Positions 48,773-60,442 of a stretch of DNA of 64,000 nt are shown one piece after another. The stretch comes from Lotus japonicus (lineage: Eukaryota; Streptophyta; Magnoliopsida; Fabales; Fabaceae), in contig NC_080043.1 of NCBI RefSeq assembly GCF_012489685.1, forward strand, positions 16,796,223-16,860,222. Reading direction: 5' to 3'. Below the pieces are notes generated by a model. The model was not told the origin of the DNA. It saw only the letters and a program-made list of their open reading frames with translations, and searched no databases. The number at the start of each line of letters is the position of its first letter. Within the stretch, counting starts at the first letter, position 1. Both the position numbers and the translations under genes were made by a program.

Positions 48773-49676
48773 CTTCGGTGGGTCAGTTAAATACTGACTC
48801 ACGGTGCTACACTTAAAATTTTACACTGTGATGACAATAATACCCTTAATTTATTTTTGCTTTAGACAATAATATCCTCATCTTCTCCTTCTCCCCTCCC
48901 CCTTTGCTGCTTCCCATTCCGGCGAGCCCACCACCACCCAGAGCCTCCACCTCTTCTTTCATCGTCGGATCTGACACCGCCAATAGTATTCGGCAGCCAC
49001 CGGCGGTCACTCTCACTCCCACTCTCTCATTATAACAAATTTGAACGCGAATCAACTAAATCCCATATCTGAATACATTACCTTCCACCTTTCAACCTTC
49101 CATCGTCATCGTTGTGGAAGCAGATCTCGTCCTCCATCACCACCAAGGGCAGGCTTGTGTGCCGCCACAGATCAGGCCTCCGCCGGAAACCCATCAACAT
49201 CGCGCCATATATCTCGTCACCAAGGGCAGGCTTCAAGCCTTTTTTCCCTGCTACTCAAACCAGCAGCTGCTGGATTGTTGGGGTTTGGCAGGAGAGTAAC
49301 GAGGAGAAGGCCAGCAACCGCTCACCCAGCCTTGTCGCCGCCTCTGCACAGCCGCCCAAGAGCAATCGGTATCTCTTTGCACAGATCCTGCCACCAACCA
49401 TTCAGACCTACAACCTTGCAATCGGCTCCTTCTTCGTGCTCCAAGGTTCAAGATCTGTGCAGCGTTCCTCACCTTGGGTTTTTGCTCTCCTCCTGCCGGA
49501 ATGGTGGTGAGGGGAGAGGAGGGGAACAGTGGAGGAGGGAGAAGAGAAAGAGATATTTCTGTAATTTTCACATGTTAAATCCGAACCGTTGAATTTTAAA
49601 ATAATATATCTATGGTTTAAATTTCATTTTCAACTCATGTACCACGGTGTTTCAGTTTTTAACTGAACCACCGAAG
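48773..49676. mobile_element. TIR element carrying GC-rich gene-like sequence
   Basis: 39-bp imperfect terminal inverted repeats (48773-48811: cttcggtgggtcagttaaat...; 49638-49676 inverse) match at all but about six positions. The interior 48880-49560 is GC-rich and Ser/Pro/Arg-rich in translation. It holds overlapping frames on both strands (49041-49592 +, 49112-49510 +, 49251-49571 -, 48846-49055 -), none of which I recognise. 'caccaagggcaggctt' occurs twice (49140 and 49219). No matching TSD is obvious. It could be a transposon that captured a host exon, or a self-contained MITE family. Confidence 0.55.
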
Positions 49677-49801
49677 CCAACACCCAAATTTCTAGCCAAT
49701 TCATAACAAAAAGGGTACGTTTAGCCTGCCAAAATATTGGTAGCATGATATAATTGTGGATGATTGACTGGCAAATATTTGGACAGTGAATGGTAGCAAA
49801 T

Positions 49802-50075
49802 TGTTCTGGGAATGAACATTGAAGGAAAGGATAGTACCTAGAGAGTGGAAGAATGTGCTAAAATGAGAATGAGAGAGAGTGCTGAATTTCGTGTGTTCTT
49901 TCATCCAATGAGCCAAAGTCCTTTACAATTGGTATCTACCTCCTATTTATAGGGCTTGGGTACTACCTATTGGGCCAATTGGGCCTCTGAAGTTGAGGCC
50001 CAATTTAAGGCCAGGCTCTCGCCATTGGGCGGGCCGAACCCTGGGCGTCGCCCCTCTAGGGGCTCGCCCAGTCCA
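49802..50075 (-). repeat. 3' LTR of Tat element B
   Basis: 274 bp with a TATA box (TATAAATA, minus strand) at 49951-49944. Identical to 63044-63317 as far as I can read. Confidence 0.95.
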
Positions 50076-50682
50076 CTAGTCCACAAGACACCGAGCTCGA
50101 AGTATGAGAGCTAAGTGTGTCTTTTAAATGCTTTTACATGCATCCTATGGTGCACTGGAGTCTAAGCTGCCAACATGGCTTGAGAAAAAAAGAAGAAAAC
50201 TACGTCGCCAACATGGCGTAAGCAAAAGGAAACACGCATCTTTCGTCGCCTAGTCCACTGGTCTTGGCGAGCATCCCAGCCCGTCAAGTCCACAAGTCCA
50301 AAGGCGGCGGGAACAATCGCTTTGTGACAGGCGTTAGTCATGTACTGATTGTCTAAGTGTTGGCTGGCGATGCTCTTGGCGGGCGGCTAAACTCCATTGG
50401 TGACACCATTTGTTAGGCGACGGCATTTAGTCTTCATGGTGGCGAGGCCTTTCGCGCTTTCCCTTGTTTCAAAAACCTTTCAAATCTCTAACTGCTCCAT
50501 GTGATACGTCAGTTACGTCAGTTTCCCCCTTTCTCCACAACCGTCACCTCACTCCTCATAACTGTCCAATCATGCGCAGTAACTCCCCATCACACGCGTC
50601 CCATTTCCCAAAAGTCATAATGACTTCCAACCTTCCACACGCGTCCGACACGCGTCACCCTTCCAACTTCCCCCCTTTGCCT

Positions 50683-50689
50683 ATAAAAA
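50683..50689 (+). promoter_or_regulatory. TATA box for antisense gene of element B
   Basis: TATAAAA in 'gcctataaaaaccc', about 215 bp before the ATG at 50901 and on the strand opposite to pol. The leader is CT-rich, as in many plant 5' UTRs. Confidence 0.55.
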
Positions 50690-50900
50690 CCCTTCTTCCC
50701 TACAATCATCCCTTTCCGAGACCTCTCTTTACTTCTCTAATCGCTTACCAAGCTCCCTCTTCCAACTTCCGCTCTGGTGCAGTCGCCTTTCACCCTTTCC
50801 GCTACCCACTCTTCACATCCTTTCCCGGTGAGTCTTCGTTCCCTTATCTCTGCATCTTATCTCTACTCGTCTTTTCCTTTTCCTCATTTCACTGTCAAAG

Positions 50901-53490
50901 ATGGCTTCAAACCCTAACTCCCCTAATCACACCTCTTCTTCTTCTGGGAGCGACCCTGACTCCACCGCAGCCGGCGACCTCCGTTTAGAGGTCCCGGAGA
51001 TCCCTCCTTACCGACTGAAAACTTTCGCGACTCTGCCCCTTCCAGTCCAGAGTGCACCCACCCACGAAGCTATAGACCAACCCTCCGTTTTCCAGGATAG
51101 TGATCCCATCGTGGAATTCGTGAGCAACCTTGGTGGTTTGTCTGACGATGACGAAATGAACGCCAAACTCAGGATCTGGCCCTGCAGTGCTGAGGACCGC
51201 CCCTGGCTTCATAAGATCAATGGCGACGTAAAGAGATCCCACTTTTTCTTTGCGTATGAATATATGTTTGGCGAGCTTGGAGTCAGGCTTCCCTTCTCGC
51301 CCTTCGTTCAAGCCGTCCTCCGCGATATCAACGCGGCTCCTTGTCAACTCCACCCCAACGCCTGGGCCTTCATCCGGTGCTTTGAAATCTTGTGCGCCGC
51401 TGTTGGCACCGCCCCATCTCCCACCAGCTTCTTCTACCTCTACGATGTTGACTCCAAGTCCATCAAAAATAGAGGATGGATCTCTTTAAAGGCCCGAGCC
51501 GGCCGTAAGTGCTTGAACCCTCATAAAAGTAATGCAAAGTCCTCCTTTGCCCGGAGATACTTCCGCGTGGCGGTTCACCCCGCCTATCCAGAGGCCTTCA
51601 CCCTTAGGGACGGGACTGCCCTTTTTCCCGTTTACAGGACGGAGAAGCCCAATGGGATTACCGATCCTTCAGAAGAATCTTTGTCTGCCAACGACAAAGC
51701 CTTTTTGAATCTCCTCGCCCCGCTTCCTATCCTTGACTGCTCAACAGTCCTTGAGGGCGCTCGCCTCTCAAGGACACCCAAATACTTAGGTCACTTATAG
51801 TTTACTTTTATCATCGCCATTTTCTTTCTTACTCCCTATGTTGCTACTGACCCTCTTTTTTTATTTATTGTTGCAAAAGATATGAATTTCACCAACGCCG
51901 AGCTCCTGAAAGCCCGCGAGAGGAGAATGGCCCGTTTCTCTCCAAAGTTCAATACTGAGGGCGATGGGAAAAAACGGGGCGGAGCCGAGAACCAAACCGA
52001 GGGCGCCCAAATCCCCAAGAGGAGGAAATTAGTCAAAGTCTCCTCTGCTGTCGCCGGCTCCTCCAACCCCAGCGCTCAACCCACCACTGCCGCTGTGTCT
52101 AAAGGCAAGAATGTTGCCAAAGCCTCCGCAAAAGCTTCCGCCGCCACGGCCACCGAGTCTGCCACTGCCACAACCGTTGCCGCCGCCAAGTCCACGACTG
52201 TAGGCGCCACAATCGCATCTGCTAACCAGCCACCAACTGCCGGCACAACCACCAACATTTCTCAACCCTCCGCTGTTGAGAAGCTTGCCGCCATCAACGC
52301 CACAACCGCTGCCGCGACTTCCGATGCTCCCGCCGGGGAGAAAGAAAGAGAAAAAGAAAAAGAAACCCCCAAGTCTCCCCCTCGCCAAGTCACACCTCCT
52401 AGCCCGCCGCCAACGAATGATGGGCGGTCCATGTCTCCCTCACCTCATCAATAGGAAAGACCCCCTCCTGGTGCCGCCACTACCTTTGAAGCAGCTCGGA
52501 TCGAGCAAGCTCCCGGCACCGAGGGCGGCTCCTCTAGCTACTACAATATGCTTCCCAACGCCATTGAACCTTCAGAGTTCTTACTTACCGGCCTCAACCG
52601 TGACGCCATAGAAAAAGAAGTTTTGAGCCGGGGTATTAATGAGACCAAGGAGGAGACCCTTGCTTGTCTTCTACGCGCTGGGTGCATCTTCGCCCACGCG
52701 TTTGACAGTTTCAACGCCGCCGCTGCTGAAACTGAACGGTTGAGGGCTGAACGCCGCCGCTTGGAAGAAGCGCTTTGATAAACTGTTGGACCAAGCGGGC
52801 AAAGAAAAAGTCCAGGCCGACAAGTTGATTGGTACGACGGGAATTAAAATCGGCGAACTGGAGGATCATCTGAAGCTGATGAAGGAAGAAGCGGATGGCC
52901 TCGACGCAAGTCTCCAAGCTTGCAAAAAGGAAAAAGACCAAGCTGAGAAGGACTTGGCCGCCAGAGGCGAGGCGCTGGCTGCTAAGGAGTCAGAGCTCGA
53001 AATGTTGCGCGCTGAACTGGAGTCAGTGAAAAAGGCGTTGGCGGAGCAGGAGGAAAAGTCTGCTGAGTCTTTGGCTTCGGCGAAGGCGGATCTGGAGGCA
53101 GTGATGCGGTCTACTTCTGAAGAGATCAAGAAGGCGGACGAGGCGCGTGTGGCAGCCCTCGCCGCGAAAGATGCCGAAATTACTTCCCATCTTGCGAAGA
53201 TCAAAGAACTAGAGGGCGAACTGGCGGTGGAGAGAGCCAAAGTCGTTGAGGCGAGGGAGCAAGCCGCTGACATTGCCTACGACAATCGTGAGCGTGGCTT
53301 TTACCTCGCCAAGGACCAGGCTCAACACTTGTTCCCTGACTTTGATTTTAGCGCCATGGGAATAATGAAAGAAATCACTGCTGAAGGACTGGTTGGTCCT
53401 GATGATCCTCCTTTGATTGACCAAAACCTCTGGACCGCAACTGAAGAAGAAGAAGAAGAAACAGGAGAAGAAGAAAGAAATAATGAATAA
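50901..53490 (+). pseudogene. Antisense Transposase_28-like / coiled-coil gene of element B, two lesions
   Basis: Start ATG at 50901 (context aaagATGGC). Exon 1 runs 50901-51789, an intron lies at 51790-51879 (GT...AG, weak donor GTCACT), and exon 2 begins at 51880. Exon 1 (296 codons) has the 'putative gypsy type transposon' domain (PF04195, Transposase_28 type): FAYEYMFGELGVRLPFSPF...QLHPNAWAFIRCFEILC near residues 115-165. Exon 2 gives a basic KKRGG...PKRRK region, an Ala/Thr-rich linker, then a Glu/Lys/Ala coiled coil of about 170 residues ending in EEEEEETGEEE. TAG at 52452-52454 interrupts the frame, which reopens directly after it. One extra T at about 52773-52775 shifts the frame before the coiled coil (52786-53490). 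Apart from these two lesions the frame is continuous. Function unknown; position mirrors the PMD gene of element A. Confidence 0.75.
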
Positions 53491-54511
53491 TGTAATTTTA
53501 ATTTTTACTTAGCTTTTACCGCCATTGCATTCACATCGCCTTTGTATGCTTTGTAAATCTCATTGAATGATTGTTAGGTTTAGGCGATTATCGAATGATT
53601 GCTCTCGCCGTAAATCCTTTTGTCGTCACTTCGCAAATCGCCGCATTCTTATTGTTAAAAAATTTAAGAATGAATTTCATAGTTAAACGCCCTGACGCCC
53701 CGGAGTAATAAATACTCAACATCCTGAGTGACCAAGCACTCGCCTTCCACCTTATTCATTCGCCGACCTTATATCTTGCGCTATTTTTCACGCGTCATAT
53801 GATTGAATTATGCCTAACAATTTCGTGCATTAATTTTAACTAGGGCTTGTTGCTTGGCATTCCTCCGTCAAGACTTTAAACATTTTCCACAAAGGGATAA
53901 ATGGCCTCTATTCTTGAGGGCTTCGCCCGGGGCTTTGCCCGCTCGGGGCTTACAATGCTTGGGTCCCAATGGTCATTTGGGGGTCCCAAGACTTTTGCCT
54001 AGTTAATGGCGCTCGTCGTATTCTGGCGAGACTTACCCAGCACATCGTTTACGGGACCGGCGATCACATCAGACTTTCCGGGGGGAGATTCCCAGGCGTC
54101 AAAGGCCATTTGTGGAATCGCCGCCTCCTTCAGGGTTCCAGCAAGCCCCTTTGGGGATCAAGCTTGTCCCACCTAGTGATCGCTGTAATTCTTTATATTG
54201 ATCGGCAATTCCGATCGTCAGGGAATCCCTGGAATCTTTAAACATGATTTTCATGAACTTTCGTTTTATTGATGGAGCGCCTCGTTAAAAAACTCCTTTC
54301 GGAGAAAAAGAGCACGCTTTTGTTATGGCAATACATTGGAGAGTTTGGAGATATTTTTTTAGAAAAATTGGAGATATCTGACTTTGGCGAATTCACTTTG
54401 TTCATCAGAAGTTCTTCCTTGGAGCTCCTCGCCTTTCCAGCTTTCTCGCTCACGATCAACTGTAATAATAGCGCAGGCTCAAACCGTTGAATGACCTGGG
54501 TAGTCGCCTTC
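53491..54511. other. Non-coding spacer of element B between antisense gene and LTR insertion
   Basis: About 1 kb without credible coding potential. It contains the presumed 3' region of the antisense gene and the 3' side of pol. The short ORFs at 53969-54241 and 54269-54490 have no recognisable features. Confidence 0.6.
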
Positions 54512-55881
54512 TGATGACCCGGGTGTTTAAGCTATTTTTCTAGTTTATTTCCATGCATTTTGATATATTATTTAGGATATTTTGGTTATTTTAGGTCATT
54601 CCATGATTATTCCATGCATTTTACTATTTTTATGTGGTTTTTAGTATTTTATATATTTTTATGATTTTTATTTAGATTTATTAGGATTTAAGTTATTTTA
54701 TTTTTAGTTGATATGTTTTATTTTGAATTATTATCTTTTTAATATTTTATTTTGATTTTATTAGGATTTTCGGAATAAAAAGAAAAGGGAAAATCAGGTA
54801 AAAGGAAGCTGATTCGGTACAGCTGGTCCACGGAGTTACCATGCACCCGCAGGAGATTGGACGGATGCAGCTTTGTTCCATGCCATGTGGCGCGACCATA
54901 TTAGAGGTGCACCATAAGACAATGACTTACGGAGCACTGGATTACCCTCTTATAAGTTTGGTCCAATTGTAACATGACACGTGGTAGTAGCAAGTTTTTT
55001 TTATTTTTGAAAGGTATCACGTGATTGGTACGGAAACAGACGGAAATAGAGCAACAGAAGCAATATATATATTGGAAAAAACGTAGAGAGGAGAACGTGA
55101 TTGATATATTGAGAGCAGCTTTTGAGTCTTCTTCTTGGAGTGAACCCTAGCACCACTTTGAGCTTTTGAAGAACTTTTTTTTTATAATTTATTTGATCAT
55201 GGAAGCCATGCTTGGCTAAACATTCGTAAGTACTTGGGGTGTCTGGTTTGATTCTCTTGACCTTATGTTTTGATTTAGTTTTTGACTCATGAATCCTAGT
55301 TTTATTTATGAATTTCTCATCTTTTATATTTGAATCTTTATGCATGAAGATTAACTTTGCTATTTTGTATGCGATTGAGAAATCGGTAGAAAATAGGGAT
55401 CCGGTGAGGAATTGATTAGGAACGCCTACGCCTTAGAGATAAGGGTAACTTCTAATTGTGTTGGCTAGTAACTAAGTGTTTTAATTCTCTAATTAAATTC
55501 GTCTAGGAACTAAGAGATTAGTGTTAGCAGTTTAATTGGAAGTTCTGCGTAGTTAAGAGATTATCACGTAGAAACTTAGGCAAGCACCATAAATAAGTTA
55601 GATAATTCATGAGTTAATTAGCCTATTAAGAACATAAGTGAGATTGAAGAAATCCTACCCCAGGTACTTCTCCTTTTGATTGTTTTCAATACTACGTACT
55701 TGCTTTTCACTTTACTTCGCGATTAATTAAGTTCTTTTACATCAATTATTCATCCCCCAAAACCTTTTTACTTAGTCTTTTTAGTTATTTAATAGGTTAA
55801 ATTGATTTAGACAACCGCAATCCTTGAGTTCGATATTTTATTACTACTTAACGAATAAGTACACTTGCCTAGGAGTTATCA
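54512..55881 (+). mobile_element. Single LTR (Athila/Tat-like) inserted in element B
   Basis: 1370 bp, TGATGACCCGGG...GGAGTTATCA with short terminal inverted TGAT/ATCA. It is followed after six bases by a perfect 18-base PBS for tRNA-Asp (TGGCGCCGTTGCCGGGGA, 55888-55905), as in Athila-type elements. No internal region or second LTR follows; instead the tRNA-complementary sequence continues (see next entry). No TSD is visible (ccttc precedes). Confidence 0.85.
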
Positions 55882-55887
55882 AGTTTT

Positions 55888-55946
55888 TGGCGCCGTTGCC
55901 GGGGAACGAACCCGGGTCACCCGCGTGACAGGCGGGAATACTTACC
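55888..55946 (-). pseudogene. Reverse copy of tRNA-Asp(GUC) fused to LTR
   Basis: Read on the minus strand, 55946 to 55888 matches cytosolic plant tRNA-Asp(GUC) from about nucleotide 17 to the 3' CCA. It includes anticodon GTC (CCTGTCACG), the variable region, the T stem-loop and the post-transcriptional CCA. The only difference I see in this span is at tRNA position 58 (GTTCGA reads GTTCGT). The 5' about 16 nt do not match well. Presence of CCA, the PBS junction to the LTR and the position-58 change argue for a copy made by reverse transcriptase reading through the primer tRNA. It is not a functional tRNA gene: acceptor stem 5' strand and A box are missing. Confidence 0.8.
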
Positions 55947-56096
55947 TCTCTAAGATATGACTATCTAGTAGGAACTATTAGGATTTCTTGAGTGACAGTC
56001 AGAGATTCTATCCACTAGGACATGAACTTCTTGGGTTAGGAACAGAGCTTGGGAATGTCTTATCGAGAACTGTACCAAGAACTTTATGCATTGCTC
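55947..56096 (-). other. Unassigned segment between tRNA copy and integrase end
   Basis: About 150 bp replace the expected end of the integrase reading frame (after GAYHLVEQ). It contains a second copy of 'gtaccaagaactt' (56075 and 56117). Its origin is unclear; it may have come along with the LTR/tRNA insertion. Confidence 0.4.
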
Positions 56097-57248
56097 CACT
56101 AAGTGATAGGCCCCTGTACCAAGAACTTTGACAATGCGGTAGGGCCCTTCCCAGTTCGGAGTCAGCTTGTTTCCTGAGGTTCCTGATCGCCACTTGAGGA
56201 CCAGATCGCCAACCTGCATATCCCGGACACGAACCCTGCTATTGTACTTGGCGGCCACGCGCTGCTTCATCGTCGTCTCTCGAATGTGCGCCTCGTCACG
56301 TGTTTCAAACAAAAGATCCAACTCCATCGCCATATTGGCTTGATTCTCCCCTTCAAAATCCGGCTGAGTCCGCCATGTGAAGTTGTCAATTTCCACCGGC
56401 AACATAGCATCTACCCCATAGGTCATTCTAAAGGGAGTTTCTCTTGTAGTAGATTGCTCAGTGGTGTTGTACGACCAGAGTACCACAGGGAGTTCATTGA
56501 GCCAGGCTCCCTTAGCTTCCTCAAGCCGTCGCCTCAATCCGCGCAGAATCACCCTGTTTGCAGATTCCACTTGACCGTTCGTTTGCGGATGCTCCACAGA
56601 AGCGAACCTCATCTGTATGCCCATTTCCTTGCAAAATTCCCTTGTTTGGTTGCTTGAAAACTGGGTCCCGTTGTCGGACACGATCGCCCTTGGAATCCCG
56701 AACCTGCAAACAATACGCTTCCAGTAAAAGTTGACTATTTTTGCAGAGGTTATTTTGGCCAGGGGCTCAGCTTCAATCCATTTAGTAAAGTAGTCCACCG
56801 CTACTAATATAAACTTCATCTGCGACCTGGCAGTCGGAAATGGTCCTACCAAATCCACACCCCACATGGCGAAAGGCCATGGGGCGCTCATCGTTACCAA
56901 CTCCTTTGGCGGTGCCTTGGATAAATCCGCAAACACTTGACATTTTTTACACCGCTTCACAAAGTCCATACAATCCTTCCTGAGGGTGGGCCAGTAGAAA
57001 CCCGCCCTTAACACCTTGCAGGCCAAAGACCTCCCCCCGATGTGGCTTGCGCATACTCCTTCATGTACCTCAGACATTATCGCCTCATATTTCTCTGGCG
57101 GCACACATTTTAACAGCTGCGTCGAAAAACCACGGCGATACAAATGTCCGTCAACGAGAGTATAGTGGCTCGCCTCGCGCCGTTGCTCCTTTGTGCATTG
57201 CTCCACTTCCGCCGGGTCCCCCGCCAAGATAGATAATATGGGTCCCAT
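55965..57248 (-). pseudogene. Element B integrase
   Basis: A 427-residue frame with zinc-finger ligands H62, H69, C100 and C103 and core residues D132 (WGVDLVGP), D192 (VSDNGTQF) and E228 (GQVESAN), followed by the KLTPNWEGPYRIVKVLGTGAYHL tail. All catalytic residues are present. The frame is one base out of register with the RNase H frame (shift near 57245). Its last about 50 residues are foreign (from 56096 down). Confidence 0.88.
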
Positions 57249-58422
57249 CCACGTCGCCCCCTCTGTTCACACATGCCATGAGCTCGCCTTCGATGCTGGG
57301 GCACGCTAGCGTTTCTTGAATCACACTTTTGTTGTTGCCGGGCTTCCGTTTGCTCGCCAACTTGGCCAACGCGTCCGCCCCCTGATTTTGTGCTCGAGGA
57401 ACATACTCTACCACAACTTCTTGAAAAAATGTCATCAAATATCGCACTCGCTCAAGGTATTTGATCAGATTGGGGTCCTTGACTTGGAAAGTTCCCTTTA
57501 CTTGACTCTCTACCAACTGCGAGTCCGTTCTTATCAACAACCTTCCAATCTTTACTTCACGCGCCAACTTTAATCCGGCGATGAGAGCTTCATATTCTGC
57601 CTGATTGTTTGTTGCCTTGAACTCGAATTTCAGCGATTGCTCCAATACTAGATCTCCTGGTCCTTCCAACGTTACTCCCGCGCCACTGCCATTGCTATTG
57701 GAGGATCCATCTACAAAGAGAGTCCACTGGGTATCCACTCTTTCAACCAGGTCTGGGGTCAACTCTACCACAAAATCAGCCAGTGACCGTGCGCCAACTG
57801 TGCCTCGCTTATCATATTGCAACCCATATTCAGATAATTCAACCGACCAGGCGACCAATCTACCTGACAAATCCGGCTTTTGTAACACTTGTCTCAGGGG
57901 AAAATCTGTCCGCACCTTTACTGGAAAGCTCTGAAAATAAGGTCTCAACCGCCGGGCGGTGACAAGGACCTCCAGTGCCGCCTTCTCAATTTTCTGGTAT
58001 CTGATCTCTGCGCCCTGGAGTGTGTGGCTAACAAAATAAACAATGCGCTGCTCGCCATCTATTTCCTGCAGTATCACAGAACTCAAAGCACTATCACTCA
58101 CAGCAAAATACAAGTGCAGCGAGTGTCCCTGCATTGGCTTTGACAAGATTGGCGGTGATGACAGGAGTTCCTTGAGGCGAACAAAAGCTTCTTCACACTC
58201 CGCTGTCCACTCAAATGCAACATTTTTTCGAAGACACTTGAAAAAAGGGAAGGATCTATCACCAGACTTAGGAAGAAATCGAGATAAAGGTTTTATTCGC
58301 CCTGTTAAACGTTGGACCTCCTTCACATTAGAGGGGCTTTTCATCTGCTGAATCGCCTTGCATTTGTCTGGGTTTATCTCTATTCCTCTAGACGTGATCA
58401 TGAAGCCTAAAAACTTGCCGCC
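57151..58422 (-). pseudogene. Element B RT C-terminus, RNase H and archaeal-type RNase H
   Basis: The frame reopens after the stop at 58423-58425. It holds the RT connection (FLGFMITSRGIEINPDKCKAI), the first RNase H (LYFAVSDSALSSVI, about residues 95-200 from Met 58401), and the second RNase H with D231 (LFVDGSSNSNGSG), E269 (NNQAEYEAL) and D293 (RTDSQLV). The dual RNase H places the element in the Tat lineage. The frame is lost near 57245 before integrase. Confidence 0.88.
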
Positions 58423-59049
58423 CTAAACACCAAAAGAGCATTTCTCCGGGTTGAGGCGCATATTGTGCTTCCTTATCTCGCCAAATGCTTCTTCCAGATC
58501 TTGATGATGGTCCAAGCCACGCGCTGATTTAAGGATCATGTCATCAACATAAACTTCCATGTTTCTCCCAACCTGCCCAGCAAAAACCCTATCCATCAAT
58601 CTTTGATAGGTCGCCCCAGCATTCTTTAATCCAAACGGCATGGTGCGATAGCAATAGTTGACCCTGGCGGTCATGAAAGCCGTTTTGTCCTCGTCTGCCG
58701 GGTGCATGCGGATTTGATGATAACCAGAGTAAGCATCCATCAAGCTAAGCAGTTCGTTGCCCGAGGCACCATCAACGAGACCATCAATGCTGGGAAGGGG
58801 ATAAGAATCCTTTGGACATGCCTTGTTTAAGTCTGTGTAATCCGCGCACATTCGCCATTTTCCGTTCGCCTTCTTCACCATCACGACGTTCGCCAACCAC
58901 GTCGGATATTTCACCTCCCTGATGAATTCTGCCGCCAGCAACTTGTCTACTTCCTGTTGAACCGCTTTTCCCTTATCTCCACCTAAGCGCCGCCTGAGTT
59001 GTGAAACTGGCTTGACACTTGGATTTAATGCTAATCGATGGCAGATGAA
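58423..59049 (-). pseudogene. Element B reverse transcriptase, N-terminal part
   Basis: In-frame from the solo LTR junction (FICHRLALNP near 59046) through LLAAEFIREVKYPTWLANVVMVKK, MCADYTDLNKACPKD and YHQIRMHPADEDKTAF to YVDDMILKS. The frame stops at TAG (58423-58425) at a position where FGVQGGKFLGF is usual, consistent with CAG to TAG. Upstream it connects to the gag-protease frame across the solo LTR insertion. Confidence 0.88.
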
Positions 59050-60442
59050 GTTTGTGTTAAGTTCAAACGTGTTACAACGTGTTTCAATCTTATTTTGATC
59101 CTAACAATTTTTATAAATACTTCTCTATACTAAAATCTAATTCCAGATGTTAATGACATTTTTCAGGAAATATATATTATAAGGTCACATGCTTCAACGA
59201 ATATGTCTAAGCCTTATAAGGAAAAAGAAGTTTACGCAAGATATGACCGCATCGTCCAGTAAACGAGGAAGACACTTATTCTGGATCGTTTCATGCCACG
59301 TCATACTTCAGAATTTCAGAAGAAGCCTTTGAGCGGGAAAGTCAAAATTATATCTCAACCATTTGTCCCATGCTTTAGTCAGAAGGAAACTAATCCGGTC
59401 ACGTGCAAACTGATTTACCTTTGAAGAGAGAAGTCTCGGTGACCAATGAAAAAGAAAAAAGGACAACACGTCAACATCACATTTCCAAAATGTCTCTCTT
59501 CTGCAAAGTAGCCCAAAGCTATCGCCACCTACTAGCTGACAAAGTACACCTTTTTGGCTAAAGGATAGCTTTGAACAGCAGCATGCATTTAATGAAGCTA
59601 CCAACCGGAGATTTGAATCAACGGTTAGATGACACTCACAACGGCTACAAACAACGGCCAGATTTTGTGTCTCAACGGCTACACAACTAGCAAGATCATA
59701 TATAAAGGACATATCTGAAGATTGAAAAAAAAAAAAGAGAAGAGAAAAATTTATTGCAAGCAAAGAAAGAACTCAGAGCAGTTACTCCAAACATTCTTCA
59801 AAGCATTAAAAGCTCACAGCAGATTTCCTAAGAGTCAAATCCGATCTCATACCTTTGCTAAATCAAGAGAGAATACCAAACCTTAAAAGAGTCAAACCTC
59901 TTCATTTAGTTCTCTCTTAGATTCTGAACTCTTGTGCGTTCCAACGTCCTTTCAGAACCCAAAACACTTGAGAGTTCCAGTGCCATGAATTGTCTACACT
60001 AACTCTTTTGAGAAGAGATTTCTTGTAGAGCCAAACAATCTTGTTGATTGTAGGAGGAGTCCTGTACAATACTTGGAGAAGTCCGTGATAATACTGGGAG
60101 GAGTCCTGTACAATACTTGGAGAAGTCCGTGATAATACTTGGAGAAGTCCTGTCTAATACTTGTATTGGAGAAGTCCTTGATACTTGCTAGTGAAAATCT
60201 TGGTGGTGGCCAAGTACTGGACGTAGCCCAATCGTTTAGGGTGAACCAGTATAAATTCCTGTGTGCTGATCGTTCTGCTTTATTTACTTACTTCCGCTGC
60301 ACTAAACGGTTTTTGGAAAGTCACCAGAACAGTTTTCTTAAGAACTTATATTCTTCTCATAAACTAAAGTTTTAACAAGTAATTTTTAAGAACACAATTC
60401 AAACCCCCCCTTTCTTGTGTTACTTATTTACATATCAGTTTG
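59050..60442. repeat. 5-bp TSD gtttg bracketing solo LTR
   Basis: gtttg at 59050-59054 and 60438-60442. Removing one copy plus the LTR restores the RT reading frame junction. Confidence 0.93.
59055..60437 (+). mobile_element. Copia-type (Sirevirus-like) solo LTR in element B pol
   Basis: 1383 bp, TGTTAAGTTC...TTACATATCA. The TATA box TATATAAAGG is at 59699-59708. A small array of 'ggagaagtcc(gt)gataatactt' repeats lies at about 60054-60180. Near the 3' end is the C-run 'caaaccccccctttcttgtg', typical of Sirevirus U5 ends (compare the inverse at 11754-11765 in the copia LTR). No internal sequence remains. Confidence 0.9.

Noticed and set aside
50464..50988. 174-residue ORF overlapping the start of the antisense gene of element B
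   Set aside because: It covers promoter and 5' leader including the TATA box. The frame at 50901 carries the recognisable domain.
55888..55960. Functional tRNA-Asp gene
   Set aside because: CCA is encoded, the 5' acceptor strand and A box are absent, position 58 is changed, and it abuts an LTR as its PBS.
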